A DNA stretch of 64,000 nt from Rhynchospora pubera (lineage: Eukaryota; Streptophyta; Magnoliopsida; Poales; Cyperaceae). The notes beneath the pieces were generated by a model. The model had not been told where the DNA came from, made no database searches, and saw nothing but the letters and a program-made list of their open reading frames with translations. Where the stretch lies: contig CM051460.1 of assembly GCA_028095005.1 (NCBI GenBank), forward strand, positions 283,690,238-283,754,237, in the 5' to 3' direction. Of the stretch, positions 25,545-36,613 are shown piece after piece; the first letter of the stretch is position 1, and each line of letters opens with the position of its first letter. The position numbers and the translations under genes are program-made.

Positions 25545-26290
25545 GTCCTAATTCCAGCTTGTTCTTGGATACCGTGACTTGAGCTCCCTAAAGTACCTGA
25601 AGGATAGACATTGACAAGCACGTGTAAATTGAAAATATATTAACCAGTTTCTTTGAAATTAGTCTAACATGCCAATGAACTCAAATAATAACAAGCGCAA
25701 CAAAATCCTTGCAAATACTACAGCAAAACTAAAACTAACAGGACTTACATGAACAACACAGCAATTTAGCACTTGCAATTTGGTATGCCAAGTTTTTCTA
25801 AAAAATGAAAAGTAAACAGAACTGCATACACAACCCCAACTTTTCTATATTTATACGAGCCTCCTTTTCCCAACTTTCTTTAGAAACAGGGCCATAGTTT
25901 GCAACAAGCTTTCCTTATAAGCTAATAAAGGATGTGTTCGTACAAATCAAACTTCATTTACAAAATTAATTCCTCACTGTTTTCTCGTTGAAAACGAAAC
26001 GAGATAACACTTGCACATAAAAAGGGGAAAATCGAACAAAAACAGCACAATATTTATGCAACAAAAGCGTGCTCAAATAGAAAGAAATTGCTTAATATAA
26101 CATCAAAAGAGTAGTGCTAAACTGATTCCAATCCAACACGTACACTTAGAACACAAAAAATCCTAACTAAGCCAGATTATGTCTCAACTCTCAAGTATAT
26201 GATTCAACACCTCACGATACATGCACGCTAGATCTTTCTTTTTGCTTTGTTTTTTGGAGAGGAGAGAGAATATCAAATGAAAACAGAAAG
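25545..26290 (-). other. DRM3 5' UTR with an intron
   Basis: On the minus strand an acceptor-like TATCCTTCAG ends near 25599, just before the leader that precedes the ATG at 25544. The first leader exon is likely the CT-rich stretch at 26220-26310. The intron between them is AT-rich and has no coding signal. The exact donor is not determined. Confidence 0.45.
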
Positions 26291-26311
26291 AGAGAGAGAG
26301 AGAGAGGAGTA

Positions 26312-26319
26312 CTTTATAC
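26312..26319 (-). promoter_or_regulatory. Probable TATA box of DRM3
   Basis: TATAAAGT reads on the minus strand and is followed by a (CT)n leader at 26290-26308. It lies 12 bases inside the edge of the MITE that starts at 26331. Confidence 0.5.
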
Positions 26320-26330
26320 TTGTTACTTAG

Positions 26331-27239
26331 GATCGTTTGTTTGTGTAGTAAGAGATTGGATAAGTTAAGGATGCCTAAGTGTTTATGTAGTGTTATGTAA
26401 TAGGGGTGTGTTTGGATGCAACGGAATTTAAGTCGTGAATAGGGAAAAAGAATAAGAAATTTCGGTTTGGGTGCTTATTCTTATTCCTTATTCTTATACC
26501 ATAGTTTTGTTAGTATAGGAATAAGGGTCCAAATTCCTTATTCTTATACCGTTTGTTTTGCGTAAGAATAAGAATAAGCACGCAAACCGAAATTCATTAT
26601 TCTTATTCTCTATTCCCGGCCTATCCAAACACACCCTAGATGTTTGGTTGTGTAGTAAGTATGACTAACTTAATGCATGCATATATTCATGTCAAAAGAC
26701 TAAAATACTCTTACATTTATGCCTTTAATTAATTATTATTTTTAAATCATTATTATTAATAATTAACATTACTTGTTAAATATTATTAATTATAATAATT
26801 AATCTTTATTATTGATTATGATTTTTTTATAACTATTGTTGCTTATTAAATATTATTTTTTATTAATAAATATTAATTATTTTTAATTATTATTATTATT
26901 ATTATTATTAAATTATTATTATTAATAATTAATATTGCTTGTAAAGGTATTATTAATTATTATTATTTATAATAATTAATATTTATTATTATTTATGATT
27001 TTTTAATAATTATTATTACTTATTAAATATTATTATTTGTTAATTATTATTAATTATTTGTTATGTATTAAATATTATTATTAATTATTTCTAAGGAGTA
27101 TTGTTGGTAAAAAAAATTAAAGAGAACCATGCAGTTGCATAAGTTATGCACTCTTAAAGCATCTTATGTAAGAGATGTTTGATGATTAAAGGATGCATAA
27201 CTTAAGTCATGCACCCTTTAAATCACAAACAAACGGGGC
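26331..27239. mobile_element. Harbinger/Tourist-like element upstream of DRM3
   Basis: The ends are GGATCGTTTGTTTGTGTAG and, in reverse, GCCCCGTTTGTTTGTGATTT. A TTA target duplication flanks them (26328-26330 and 27240-27242). The core is very AT-rich, built of TTATTATT and TTAATTATT words. A second MITE is nested at 26404-26636. There is no transposase. The element ends directly upstream of the DRM3 TATA box. Confidence 0.7.
26404..26636. mobile_element. Nested MITE, GGGTGTGTTTGGATG type
   Basis: It starts GGGTGTGTTTGGATG and ends in its complement, with a TAG duplication on both sides (26401-26403 and 26637-26639). It is nearly palindromic throughout. The same subfamily recurs at 59176-59396. 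Confidence 0.8.
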
Positions 27240-27242
27240 TTA

Positions 27243-28060
27243 GAACTAATGAACGCCTTCCAGGGCCGGGCCGGGCTCCCGGGAGGCCGGGTCTAAAAGG
27301 GCCTACTTAAGGGCCGGACCGGGCCGAACATAGAGAGGCTTTTGGAAGGGCCGGACTTAGAAGGACTTAAATATGAAGATCGAGTCTGGCCCTTCTCAAG
27401 CTTGGTCCTTTTAGGCCCTCCGGGTTTCGAGAGGCCGGACTTGAAGGGTCTGAAGGGCTTGAAGGGCCGACGGAAAGACAATATATTTCTTTAAATATTT
27501 ATTAAAACTATATTTAAAATGAATAATTTTTATTTGTAAAAGATAATAAAATAGCTATAAATTATTTAAACATAATTTTACACATTTATTTTTCATTATA
27601 TATAATATTTTTTACTTTTTTCATCTTTAATTTGAATTTAAGACTGGTTATATTATAATAACATAAAAGATAAAAAAAATTTGTTGATGTATTTATGAAT
27701 TAAAATAAACTAAAATTACAAATGTATGAAATAATGTAACGTAAAAGATGAAAAATATGTATATATTTTTAACTTGTCTTAACATCATGTTCAAAATTTA
27801 AAATATTATTTGAAATGATCTGTTCAATTTACATTGTATCAGATAGGATCTTACCTTTCACTTGAGATTGTGTCTGATTATTCATAACTTCGGTCTCTCT
27901 AGACCTTAGGCCCTTCCTAAACCTGGCCTCTTTAGGCCCTGGCCCTTCCAAAGTCTGGCCTCTCTAGGTCCTGGTCCTTCTTAAGAGCTTAGAGAGGCTG
28001 GACCGGCCCTTCATGTTAGAAGGGCTTGACCAGGGCCGGATCCAGAACAGAGATTTTTGG
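27243..28060. repeat. GGCCGG-rich inverted block, probably hAT-like
   Basis: GC-rich words (GGGCCGG, GAGAGGC, GGCCCTT) crowd both ends, 27255-27475 and 27890-28050, in opposite orientations. The core between them is strongly AT-rich. This matches non-autonomous hAT elements with subterminal repeats. Exact termini and target duplication were not resolved. Confidence 0.45.
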
Positions 28061-29640
28061 ATGTTCACTGCTTAGAACAGTGTGCTTGAGCCTTGAGGGA
28101 GAAGGAAAGAGATTCAGAGAAGCAGCCTTTTAGCTTTCTTTTCTCGGGTCGATTCGGATCTCTCTAGTCGTACGGTTCTAACAGAGTTTAACGTCAAATT
28201 TCTAAAGTGGCCGTTGAGTTACAGTTACTTGACTATGATCCGAATCCCAAGGTGGGAACAGACAGAACTGGTAGCTAACGGCGTTAAGTGCTGTCACGAG
28301 ACACGACTCATGCCTGGAATGCCATCAGTCAGCCAGCATGTCAGACCGAGAGGTACGATTGGACAAATTTGACATCCCAAAAGGCTAATGGACAAAAGGT
28401 AAGGAACTTTCCAGCTTTGTATTTCTATGGGTTGGTTTGCAAATAAATAATTTTAAATTAAATTTATATATAATCCAATTAAAAATGGACACCTGTTATA
28501 GTCGCGCTGCAAAAGACGAGTACACCTTGAACATAGTAACAGACACTGATACACTTCTGTGAGGAACTAATAATTTCGTATCTTTTGTAGTGTTTTTCCG
28601 TGCGTGTAAGATCGTTATAGAGTTTCGTATCCGGTGGTGATGATCGTCGGGAAATAGAAATGCAAAAGTGCAAGGACTAAATTGAAGAAGAACCAAACAT
28701 TCACGATTTTGAGGATGCGTATACGAAGAGAAGCGTATTTTTTTATTTTTGGACGGACGAAGTGATCTCAACCGTCCATTTAGATCGGACGGCTCATTTT
28801 AGAAAAACACGCACCGAAAGTGAAGGCCTAACGTCCCCTGTCGAGCTGGGAGAAAAAGGACACGATGTGTATTTTGACATGACATGACTGATATGATTTT
28901 GGAGTATGGTATTGACATGCCGTGTTAGTCGTATCAAATCGTATCAGAAATATTTTTTTAAATAAAAATTTATTATAAATTGTTAAAATATTGAAAAAAA
29001 AGTATTGTTGCAGTTTATTTGACTATTTTACAAATTTAGTATATATATCGATATAAAAATTGTTGAAATATTTTTGTTAAAATATTAGTTGATGATTTTA
29101 TTTTTTTTAATGTATTTGTTTGTTGTTTGAACATATTAAAAAACAAAATGTTAAAATAAATTAAAATAGATGTTAAAAAAAGGAAGTACAAGTTATAAAT
29201 TGAGCACTAACATAAAATTAATTTAAAATCATTTTTAAAAGCTATTACAAATAGGAAGTATTTATGAGTTATTAACTATGATCGATGCTATTTTGATAAA
29301 GTTAAAAATTAAATACGTATTGTTGTGTCGTGTCGTTCTGTGTTCAAACAGTTTTTGAAATCCGTAGCACGAAAGTCATCCGTGCTATGCATCTAATTTT
29401 AGTTATGAACTTGATATTTCAATTGGAAATTGCTTTTGATTTATCCTACAGCTTTTATATACTAATTTTTCAATTGAAATTTTAATAATAAAAATGATAT
29501 ATATAAAAAAAATATTTGTTTGCAATTTAGAGAAGTATATTAAACTCAAATAAGGAACAACTTTAACATCTCTATGGTTTTCTGTTTTGACTCCGATAAT
29601 ATTATATATCTAGCATATAGTTAATTTTGCAATATTACAT
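28061..29640. other. Intergenic repeats
   Basis: No gene is supported. Positions 28860-29380 contain GACACGA/TGTCGTGTCG words at both ends of an AT-rich core, related to 9357-9770. Open frames on the minus strand at 28479-28771 have no recognisable domain. Confidence 0.4.
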
Positions 29641-29842
29641 TGCGAAAGAGCCATTTATTGATTGATATACACAAACAAAGAAGAAAGATTATTGAAAGCA
29701 CGCGAGATTTGACTTATAGAGCTTGCACAAATCTCTTTACACATTACATCGATAACAGCAATTAAAAGTTGCAAGCATGATACAGTCTCCTTGCATATCT
29801 TAGATGCAAAAGGAATCACTTATTTATATATAAGGAGTGATC

Positions 29843-30154
29843 TCAACATTTGATTCCCCTAAAGCCACACCTAGCTGGTAATGTCTTTACTTGAGTAACA
29901 TTAACTCCGAAGTAGCGTACCAAATAAGAGTTCTGATACCCACATAGACATTTTTGATCAGCGAGTTTTGCGTAATGACAACATAAAGGCGTCGGGAGCG
30001 GCGGGTGCGATCCTCTCACTGCCGGCAGACAAGCCTCAATGCCCTTATCGTTAATCCTGCAAAAACTTAAGGAAGATACCATGCCATTACTTATCAGAAG
30101 ACAGGACAACAACACCATCACAAGTGCCAACTTGGGTAATTGCAAGAAAGCCAT
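29843..30154 (-). CDS. DIR1-like lipid-transfer protein, copy 1
   Basis: This is a single-exon gene of 103 aa. Residues 1-29 form a hydrophobic signal peptide (ALVMVLLSCLLISNG). The mature part has the eight-cysteine pattern: C32, C42, C58-C59, C69-x-C71, C96 and C103. It also has the short CLC unit and Pro-rich loop (HPPLPTPLCC) typical of the DIR1/DIR1-like branch of non-specific lipid-transfer proteins. These secreted proteins bind lipids, and some act in systemic resistance signalling; the role here is inferred only from the family. The start at MAFLQ was chosen because the paralogue at 47646-47957 starts identically. An upstream in-frame ATG three codons earlier is possible. The copies also share flanking DNA on both sides. 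Confidence 0.87.
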   Translation of the reverse strand: MAFLQLPKLALVMVLLSCLLISNGMVSSLSFCRINDKGIEACLPAVRGSHPPLPTPLCCHYAKLADQKCLCGYQNSYLVRYFGVNVTQVKTLPARCGFRGIKC

Positions 30155-30230
30155 GTTTTGCAATCAGAACTTTGTTTGTCGGATTGTTTCACAATTGTTT
30201 GATTGAGGTTTGAAATGAATAATCAAAACG

Positions 30231-30238
30231 TATATATA
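30231..30238 (-). promoter_or_regulatory. Probable TATA box of DIR1-like copy 1
   Basis: TATATATA reads on the minus strand about 77 bases upstream of the start codon. The paralogue has a similar TATATA at a comparable distance (about 48043-48048). Confidence 0.5.
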
Positions 30239-30590
30239 ATTGGTGGAGGCTGTTTTGTTACGGAACTTGGTTCAGTACTAACAATATTAACAACTATACT
30301 GTTTGTGTTCAAGGGACTAAATTTGTGTTTCATTTTTGGTTAAGGGACTAAACCAAGCGATCTATTTTGTTTATTGGTTTATTGGCTTGGATATGGATGC
30401 ACTCGGAATTACTTTTCATTTTACTTATTTTAGAAAGAGAGGGGATAAATTAATTCGAGCAGTCATCCACTAACTGTATTTGTTTGACCTATGTTAACAA
30501 TTGTAAGTTAAGCAAACTCATTTGTTTTTATTTTGACCTTTTTTGGGGCTTATATTCAATACTTATTTGTTTGTTTTACTTCCGCGTATA

Positions 30591-30739
30591 GGGTGCGTTT
30601 GGATCGTTAGAAAAAAGAAGAAGAAGAAGGAAGAAGAAGAAAAAAAATTATAAACAATCCAAACTCTTCACAAAGTTATACACTTTCCAATACTTCTTCC
30701 CACTTCTTCCCTTCTTCCCACACCTATCCAAACGCACCC
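30591..30739. mobile_element. Tourist-like MITE
   Basis: It has GGGTGCGTTTGGATCG ends, is 149 bp long, and has an ATA duplication (30588-30590 and 30740-30742). The interior has GAAGAAGAAG/CTTCTTC arms as in its relatives. Confidence 0.8.
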
Positions 30740-31114
30740 ATAGTTAATTATTGTGAACCAATGCTTATGCTAACTAAAGTTAAGTTCAAACTATTTGACT
30801 GTACTATAATTAATTGCAATCCATGAACTCTGTAAAGTTCGCAATTCCATTGAAATTTAAGCCCCCCCAAAAGTAATTTCTATTGTTACTACTTAAATAC
30901 ACGTGCAGTATTTTTTTTATTTTACTTATTTTTTAATATAAATTCGGACAGGGTAGTACGAGATTAATTAATCATGAAGAGGAAGGGGCATTAGGAAAAC
31001 TGTATTTTTTTTATTTTTGAGAATTTCTTAGTCTTATTCTTATTATTATTAGTGATCACCACATTGTATTTTGTCAGTGAGAAATGTTCTTCCTTTATCA
31101 GTGACCACATTGTA

Positions 31115-31118
<4 letters not shown>

Positions 31119-31170
<52 letters not shown>
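31119..31170. repeat. (ATT)n microsatellite
   Basis: About 17 uninterrupted ATT units. It creates a spurious poly-Leu open frame. Confidence 0.95.
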
Positions 31171-31366
31171 TCTTGCAGTTACATGGGATCATATTGTGTT
31201 ATCTCCTGTATTTTTCCTATCTACTAATAAACTAACTGAAAGACTTCCATCAATAATCATCATCATCAATCATCAATCACTGTAATTATTTTATATAGGA
31301 ATTCTAACATAAAAAATTTTAATAGAAAGAATTAATATATATTTTTTTTAATAAGAAGAAAGTTCC

Positions 31367-31503
31367 AACGCGTTTATAAACCGCGCGCCTCTCTCTCCTC
31401 TCCAACGCGTTTTAGAAACGCGTAAGAAGCCTTTGAACGCGTTTATAAAACGCGCTAGAAATTTGGTGTGGAAAGATTGTGGAACGCGTTTATAAAACGC
31501 GTT
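31367..31503. repeat. Cluster of four AACGCGTTT..AAACGCG palindromes
   Basis: Near-identical 19-21 bp palindromes lie at 31367-31385, 31404-31423, 31436-31454 and 31483-31503. The core is AACGCGTTTATAAAACGCG. Spacing is irregular (13-29 bases). The cluster is much richer in CpG than the surrounding AT-rich DNA. Its identity is unknown. Confidence 0.8.
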
Positions 31504-32234
31504 TTGGGATCGATCCGAAAAAAAAAGTGGTCCATGAGATAATGTATAAATTGCAACAAATCTGCGTGGCACGTGTTACCATGAGAAAAGGCAATGGAGT
31601 AGGATAACATATATAGATGCCATGTTAGCAACAAACCTGCATGACCACGTTATTTTTGTTTATGCAATGTAATTACAAAAAAATATCTTTTACCTTTCAA
31701 ATGGTATCAATCGCATCCTATTTTTTTTTTCGAAATTTAAATGTATCGTTTAAAAAATTATAAAAAAAACCTGATGATAATTATTGTATTTTCTATATTT
31801 ATTTGCCTTTGTAAGAAAATTTTTACAAATTTATACATCATAAAACAGTCAATAAAACAATATATCGTACATATTATGATGGGCCTTCAAACATCCTGCA
31901 CGGATTATGTTTAAAAAATTTTAATTCTAGTATTTTTGTTTGAAATTTAAGTGTATTCCTAAGCGATTATGTGCTGTTAAATATATATCATGCTAAAAAT
32001 TATCGCACAACACAATTAAAATATGAAAAAATATAAAAAATAAAAAATACATCGTGCCATGATTGCAGGATTATAATGATTATGTAAAATTTTATTAAGC
32101 CGCGCAGTTTTGTTCGCATGATTGCAGGATTATAATGATGATATAAATCTTAACTTTTTTACTTAATATAATTTTAAATGATTTTTAAATAATTGTTGAT
32201 AGCTAACGATATAATAAATTTTATAGGAAAAATC

Positions 32235-32348
32235 AGATATAAACCCTCCAAATAATTTATGAAGAATGCCAATTATGTATTTATACATGATATGTTTCGC
32301 AAATCTCTAATTGGCATTCTTCATAAATTATTTGGAGGGTTTATATCT
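32235..32348. repeat. Perfect 41 bp inverted repeat (hairpin)
   Basis: Positions 32235-32275 and 32308-32348 are exact reverse complements with a 32-base loop. The arms contain ATATAAACCCTCCAAATAAT. AAATCTCTAATTGGCATTC-like words are repeated again just outside. The arm resembles the TIR style of Mutator-like elements in this window (xATATAACCC...), so it may be a collapsed MITE. Confidence 0.85.
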
Positions 32349-32790
32349 AATTGGCATTCGCAAATCTCTAATGTGGTTTTAGCAAATGATTCAAAAGATT
32401 ATTGTGCATTGTACTCTCTACACGGTTAGTCATGATTGAATTCATATCTTTCTTATCCGCTGCTCCGGACCGAATACGCATATAAGTAAGCAGAAGTATG
32501 CCCGCCCTAGAATGCTTCCAAGGGCGCCCCGTGTGACTCCAGCTTAATACCAAGCTCTATTCTCATGATGGTGAGTTCTTCTTTCCAATCCAGCGGCAAC
32601 TATGGGTAAAGCGTAAAAATATATATTCTGTGCACTAATGTTTATGGGCCAGTTCTATCTAATTTGAAGGCGGATTTTTGGAGATAATTAGATACTTTAG
32701 GTAATACTGCGAATCTGAAAAAGCAGCCTTCCTCTCGGAGATATGTAGGGGACGACGACTCAGAAAACGGAGTGCAGCAAAGGCGATGCA

Positions 32791-33048
32791 GTGGGAGTTC
32801 CCCTATCAAATCGATCCCTGCAAGCGGGTCCCATCACCTTCCCCGAGCTCACATCGATCCTGCTTACGCATGAAGCACGACTGCTCTCGCATGACGTTCT
32901 TGCACTTTCGGAGTCCTCTACCTCATCTCTTCAACCCGTTGCTCTGCAGTCTTTCTCCTCCTCTACATCTAAGACCGCTATCGGGGGTATCTTGGGCCCA
33001 TTACCCACTTCGGCGGCTACAAACACAACACAGGCCCATAATTCCTGA
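32791..33048 (+). pseudogene. Copia-type gag fragment
   Basis: The open frame includes ITFPELTSILLTHEARL, the helix typical of the UBN2/gag region of Ty1-copia retrotransposons. It is followed by a Ser/Thr-rich stretch. Neither the rest of gag nor pol is present, and both sides are non-homologous. The fragment is GC-richer than the host DNA and abuts the mitochondrial-like block, so the two may have arrived together. Confidence 0.55.
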
Positions 33049-33145
33049 TCTACTCAACTCTCTTCACCAGGAGCCCAATCGACTGCATTTCTTGTTGGTT
33101 CCCAATCTCAGCCACATTTTTCTCGAGCTCCAGCTCTCTACACTG

Positions 33146-33347
33146 GGGAGCGTATCCTCTGGATGGTTGTTATTCAACCATCCAGTGGACGTCTTTCGAT
33201 ACGAGCCGTCTGATTTAATCTAAACGGTTAGATTTTTTCGGGCCTATCAATCTAGTATCATGCACGGGGCATTTATAGCCATTGAAATTAAATCAGACGG
33301 CTGAGATCGAACCATCCACTGGATGGCCATCCAGAGGATGCGAATTC
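33146..33347. mobile_element. Mutator-like MITE, 202 bp
   Basis: The arms are imperfect inverted repeats of about 80 bp sharing ATCCTCTGGATGG, AACCATCCA and GCCGTCTGATTTAAT. A 10 bp direct repeat CTCTACACTG flanks the element (33136-33145 and 33348-33357), so insertion is clear. Its target is the retrotransposon/mitochondrial-like block. Confidence 0.8.
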
Positions 33348-33357
33348 CTCTACACTG

Positions 33358-35380
33358 CACCTAGAGGCAGTTTCAAAGTATTCCCCGGATTTTCATACCA
33401 TTTCCATAAAATGAACCTCTCGAGAAAAGTCATACCCTACCGAACGAGTGGAAGTAACTGAATAATTCATTGCAAAGAAGTCACCGAAGTACGCGAGCTG
33501 GGGATTGCGCCTCTTCCCATTAGACTGCTTCTTTAGGGAGAGTGTGGCAAGATCGAGTTGCATATGCTCAGGGATGAGTTGCTCCGAGTTTTCGCCATTC
33601 TTGAGTTTCTTGCCTTGGTAGTGCGTGGCTTTCCCAGCTGTGATCTTGTTGCTCTGATACCACTTAATTTGCAACGATCTTAGCTCTCAGAACTTAGACG
33701 AAAAGGGTTTACGTACGGAATCTAGCTACCTGAACTATACTGACACGAGGAAGAGCAATCCCTCGACTCAAACTTGCTATACCAGCCTTCCATCGATTCT
33801 ACTTTTGGGGAGTTCACACAACCGATGCTTTTAGATAGACTAGTGATAGTTGCAGAAGCTATTAAGGGTCTTTGCATAGACCAGAGGAAGAACGGGATTA
33901 TTTCATTGTTGCGGGGACAACATCATAAAAGGTACTGTAAAATGCACAATAGCATGTTGATTTTACTTATTACTTTGCATGATGAAATTCCTAGTTGAAC
34001 TCATGTAGATAGCAGCAGCTAAAATCTAGATGGACAGTTTACGTTCCAACTAATGGAAGCGAAGACTTTACTTCACCACAGTAGCGAGATGCAGCTATCT
34101 ACGTATGCTCCTGGCCTTTGATCGACTCAAAAGACTTTTTCCCTACTTGAACTAAGCCAAAACCCAGGTCTTTCTAGAAAAGGTTCTCCACTTTTTGTGC
34201 CAAACAACGGGGTCAAAGTCACCCCCAGACTGACCCTCCGTGAGAGTGCATCAGCATTGTATGGCCTTCTTTTTTGTAAGGATTGAGGAAAGAAGTGTAT
34301 GAATTGAAGAAATGAATTCCTTTCCAACGTCTTCGTTTCCTTATTAGAAAAAGAAATTAAATGCAAGCAACAAGCAAGAAAGGGATAGAACCTATTACCA
34401 ATAGCAATTGAGGCTGAAAGGCAAATAGCAAATACGCATAGAAAGAAGAAGCAAAGGATTTTGGTGACTGCTGCTTTGATATATTCGCCACTAGTTACTA
34501 TAGATTACTATTTCCTTCCCTCGAACATACGAACTCGCCCTCGAATCTCGGTCTGAAGACCAGCAATGAAGTAGTCGTAGACTTTGTTTTCTATGTCAGT
34601 CGCAAACCCCCATAACTCCGTAAAAAGGACCAGCGATAGACATACGACCGGTTCCGTTCACTCCCTCCAATTGCATTGGCTTCGGTATGACGCCTCGGTC
34701 AAAATTGCTCCTTATCTTGTTCTTTGGTTCCCATGAGTTTATTTCCTTTTATGCAATTATGAAGAGAACGGAACTTTCTCGATTCCAATGCAACTTATCC
34801 TTTTGGAGCTGACATAACAAACTACGCAAGCCTCCCGATGAAGCCAACAGAAATCCTATCCGAATACTAAAAATAAAAGGCAATTTCATTATGGTAGTAT
34901 ACCAGCCGCCAGTTCTGGGAATTACTAACTAATCGATTTGCTTGTCTTTTCATTTAGTCTTTCTTTTATAAGTAAGTGCTCCTTTTCTTCGGAAATAAGA
35001 AATAGAGCTTTTAGTTGTGCAACGCTTCGCGCCTTCCTTCAGTTTATCACCCTTCACTGATCAATCACCTGCTTTGCTAACTCATCTCCTTCTAAACTCT
35101 CCCATAGATCCTCAATCCAATTAGGAACACAGAAATGCCGTGTAAAGCTACCTTACTTACCTGGCCCAGCTACTACTATCTATATTCCATGCCCAGCCGA
35201 TGCTCGAGCTCAACCAGTTCTTGCCTCGGTGGAACCTAGCTGATAAAGTACTTCCTTGTGACTTATCCTGCTGAAAGGACTGCTTCCCTCCAGTAAATGA
35301 AACTTTTGACACTAAACTTCTTACTAAAAAAAAAAGAAAAGAAAGAAGAACTAAGAGCTAGCATGACCTACCTCACCTAA
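33358..35380. other. Mitochondrial-like DNA (NUMT), boundaries approximate
   Basis: Base composition rises well above the flanks. The style (mixed ORF remnants, CTTCTTT and GGAAAG words) is that of plant mitochondrial intergenic DNA. The decisive evidence is a 56-codon end of ccmFc at 34749-34916 on the minus strand. The left end also holds a reversed tRNA-Met-type primer-site word (TGGTATCAGAGCAACAA read on minus, about 33647-33663). This suggests a retrotransposon piece was already in the source DNA. No complete gene is present. Confidence 0.65.
34749..34916 (-). pseudogene. ccmFc: 3' end of mitochondrial ccmFc
   Basis: Read on the minus strand, the frame RTGGWYTTIMKLPFIF continues through GFLLASSGGLRSLLCQLQKD and ends SSVLFIIA before a TAA. 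This matches my memory of the C-terminus of the plant mitochondrial CcmFc protein, a subunit of the cytochrome c haem lyase. Only about 56 codons are present; the upstream part is unrelated. It is a non-functional nuclear copy, since the gene normally acts in mitochondria and is edited there. Confidence 0.75.
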
Positions 35381-35389
35381 AAGACTTCA

Positions 35390-36356
35390 TTTTAAATCCA
35401 ATGCAAGAAGTGATGAAATATAAAGATGGTCACAACAGTGTGATTTAACCTCGACCAAGAATTTGACATCATCAGCAAAAACCTGGCTCCTCTGGTCAAA
35501 CTCCTGGCTCAACCGGTTGATTATACTGAAACCTGCGCTCATTTCCCGGCCAACAGCAGCCCGGGATCCACGGGGCAGGACAAGGGGCATTATGGTCATT
35601 TGATGAGGCAGTGGAATCCCACCAGTGACCAAACCACCTTATAAGAATTAAATATTTATATGTGAGATTATATACAATCAATTTGGGATAGGTAATCAAT
35701 TTTGAAAAATGGAATTGGTTCTGAATATATTAGACCAAAAAATTGTTGAGAAACACTGAAACTAATATGACCCATTTGACATATTGTCAATTTAGAAGTG
35801 TTAACTCTAGCTTGGTTAATTAGATCAAAATTGTTGAATCATACTTCTCATCTCTAGTTATAACGTAAGTATACATGCAGCTAACCATGGTTGCCAATAG
35901 GCATGCAACTAACCATGACTGAACACACGGGGCCATCAAGGCCTTGCACATGTAATTAGTCATCTTGTGACTTCATAAGTAAAAGGAAATAAAGAATTAA
36001 CAAATCTTTCTTGGTTCATGTAAATAACATATATCGGAAGAGATCTATTTCCTTAATATCGCTTGTAGAGGTAACAAAGAGAAGATGAAAGGTCTTTCTG
36101 GTACAGAAGAGAAATTTGGGAAGGGTAATTATGTCATAAGATATAAAAATGAAATTCTAATATTCAGAAGTTTATTAAATTAACTGAAAAGGGTATGTAT
36201 TCCTATTTATCATGATTTGAGGGGTATGTGATTTTTTTTAAAGATTTGAGGGGTAAATATTTAATTAAGAAAGATTTGAGGGATACATGATCAATTTTGC
36301 CTAAAATAAACTTATGTTTTGGTATCCGTGTACAAGTTAGTTTCAAGGAAAAAAGA
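35390..36356. other. Intergenic, one unpaired TIR-like end
   Basis: No gene is seen. Read on the minus strand from about 36303, the sequence GGCAAAATTGATCATGTATC with repeated CCCCTCAAATC words looks like the end of a Mutator-like element of the same style as 54445-55699. I found no matching left end. Confidence 0.35.
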
Positions 36357-36613
36357 ATAATTTAAGGGGAAATTGTTTTTATGCCACTCCAAAAGAAGGA
36401 AATTGTGAAAATGCCACTCAAAAGTTAATTCTTCTATAAATGCCACTATGACCATATAAAAGTGCTACATGAACCCCAAAAATTGTCCCCAAGAAGAACC
36501 AGATGGTATAATCAAACCTGAAAAGGCCGACCTAGAATATTTTTGAAATAAAAGTCATTTAAGAATAAACCAGTAGAAATTCTAAAAATCCTTATAAAAA
36601 TTTTATTTTCCCT

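Noticed and set aside
31052..31285. Coding frame with a poly-Leu run
   Set aside because: It is a translation of the (ATT)n microsatellite.
32786..33223. 145 aa ORF overlapping the Copia gag frame
   Set aside because: It is the shadow frame; the recognisable gag helix is in the frame 32791-33048.
33393..33674. Host gene of 93 aa on the minus strand
   Set aside because: It starts across a retrotransposon primer-site word and lies in mitochondrial-like DNA; no family is recognised.
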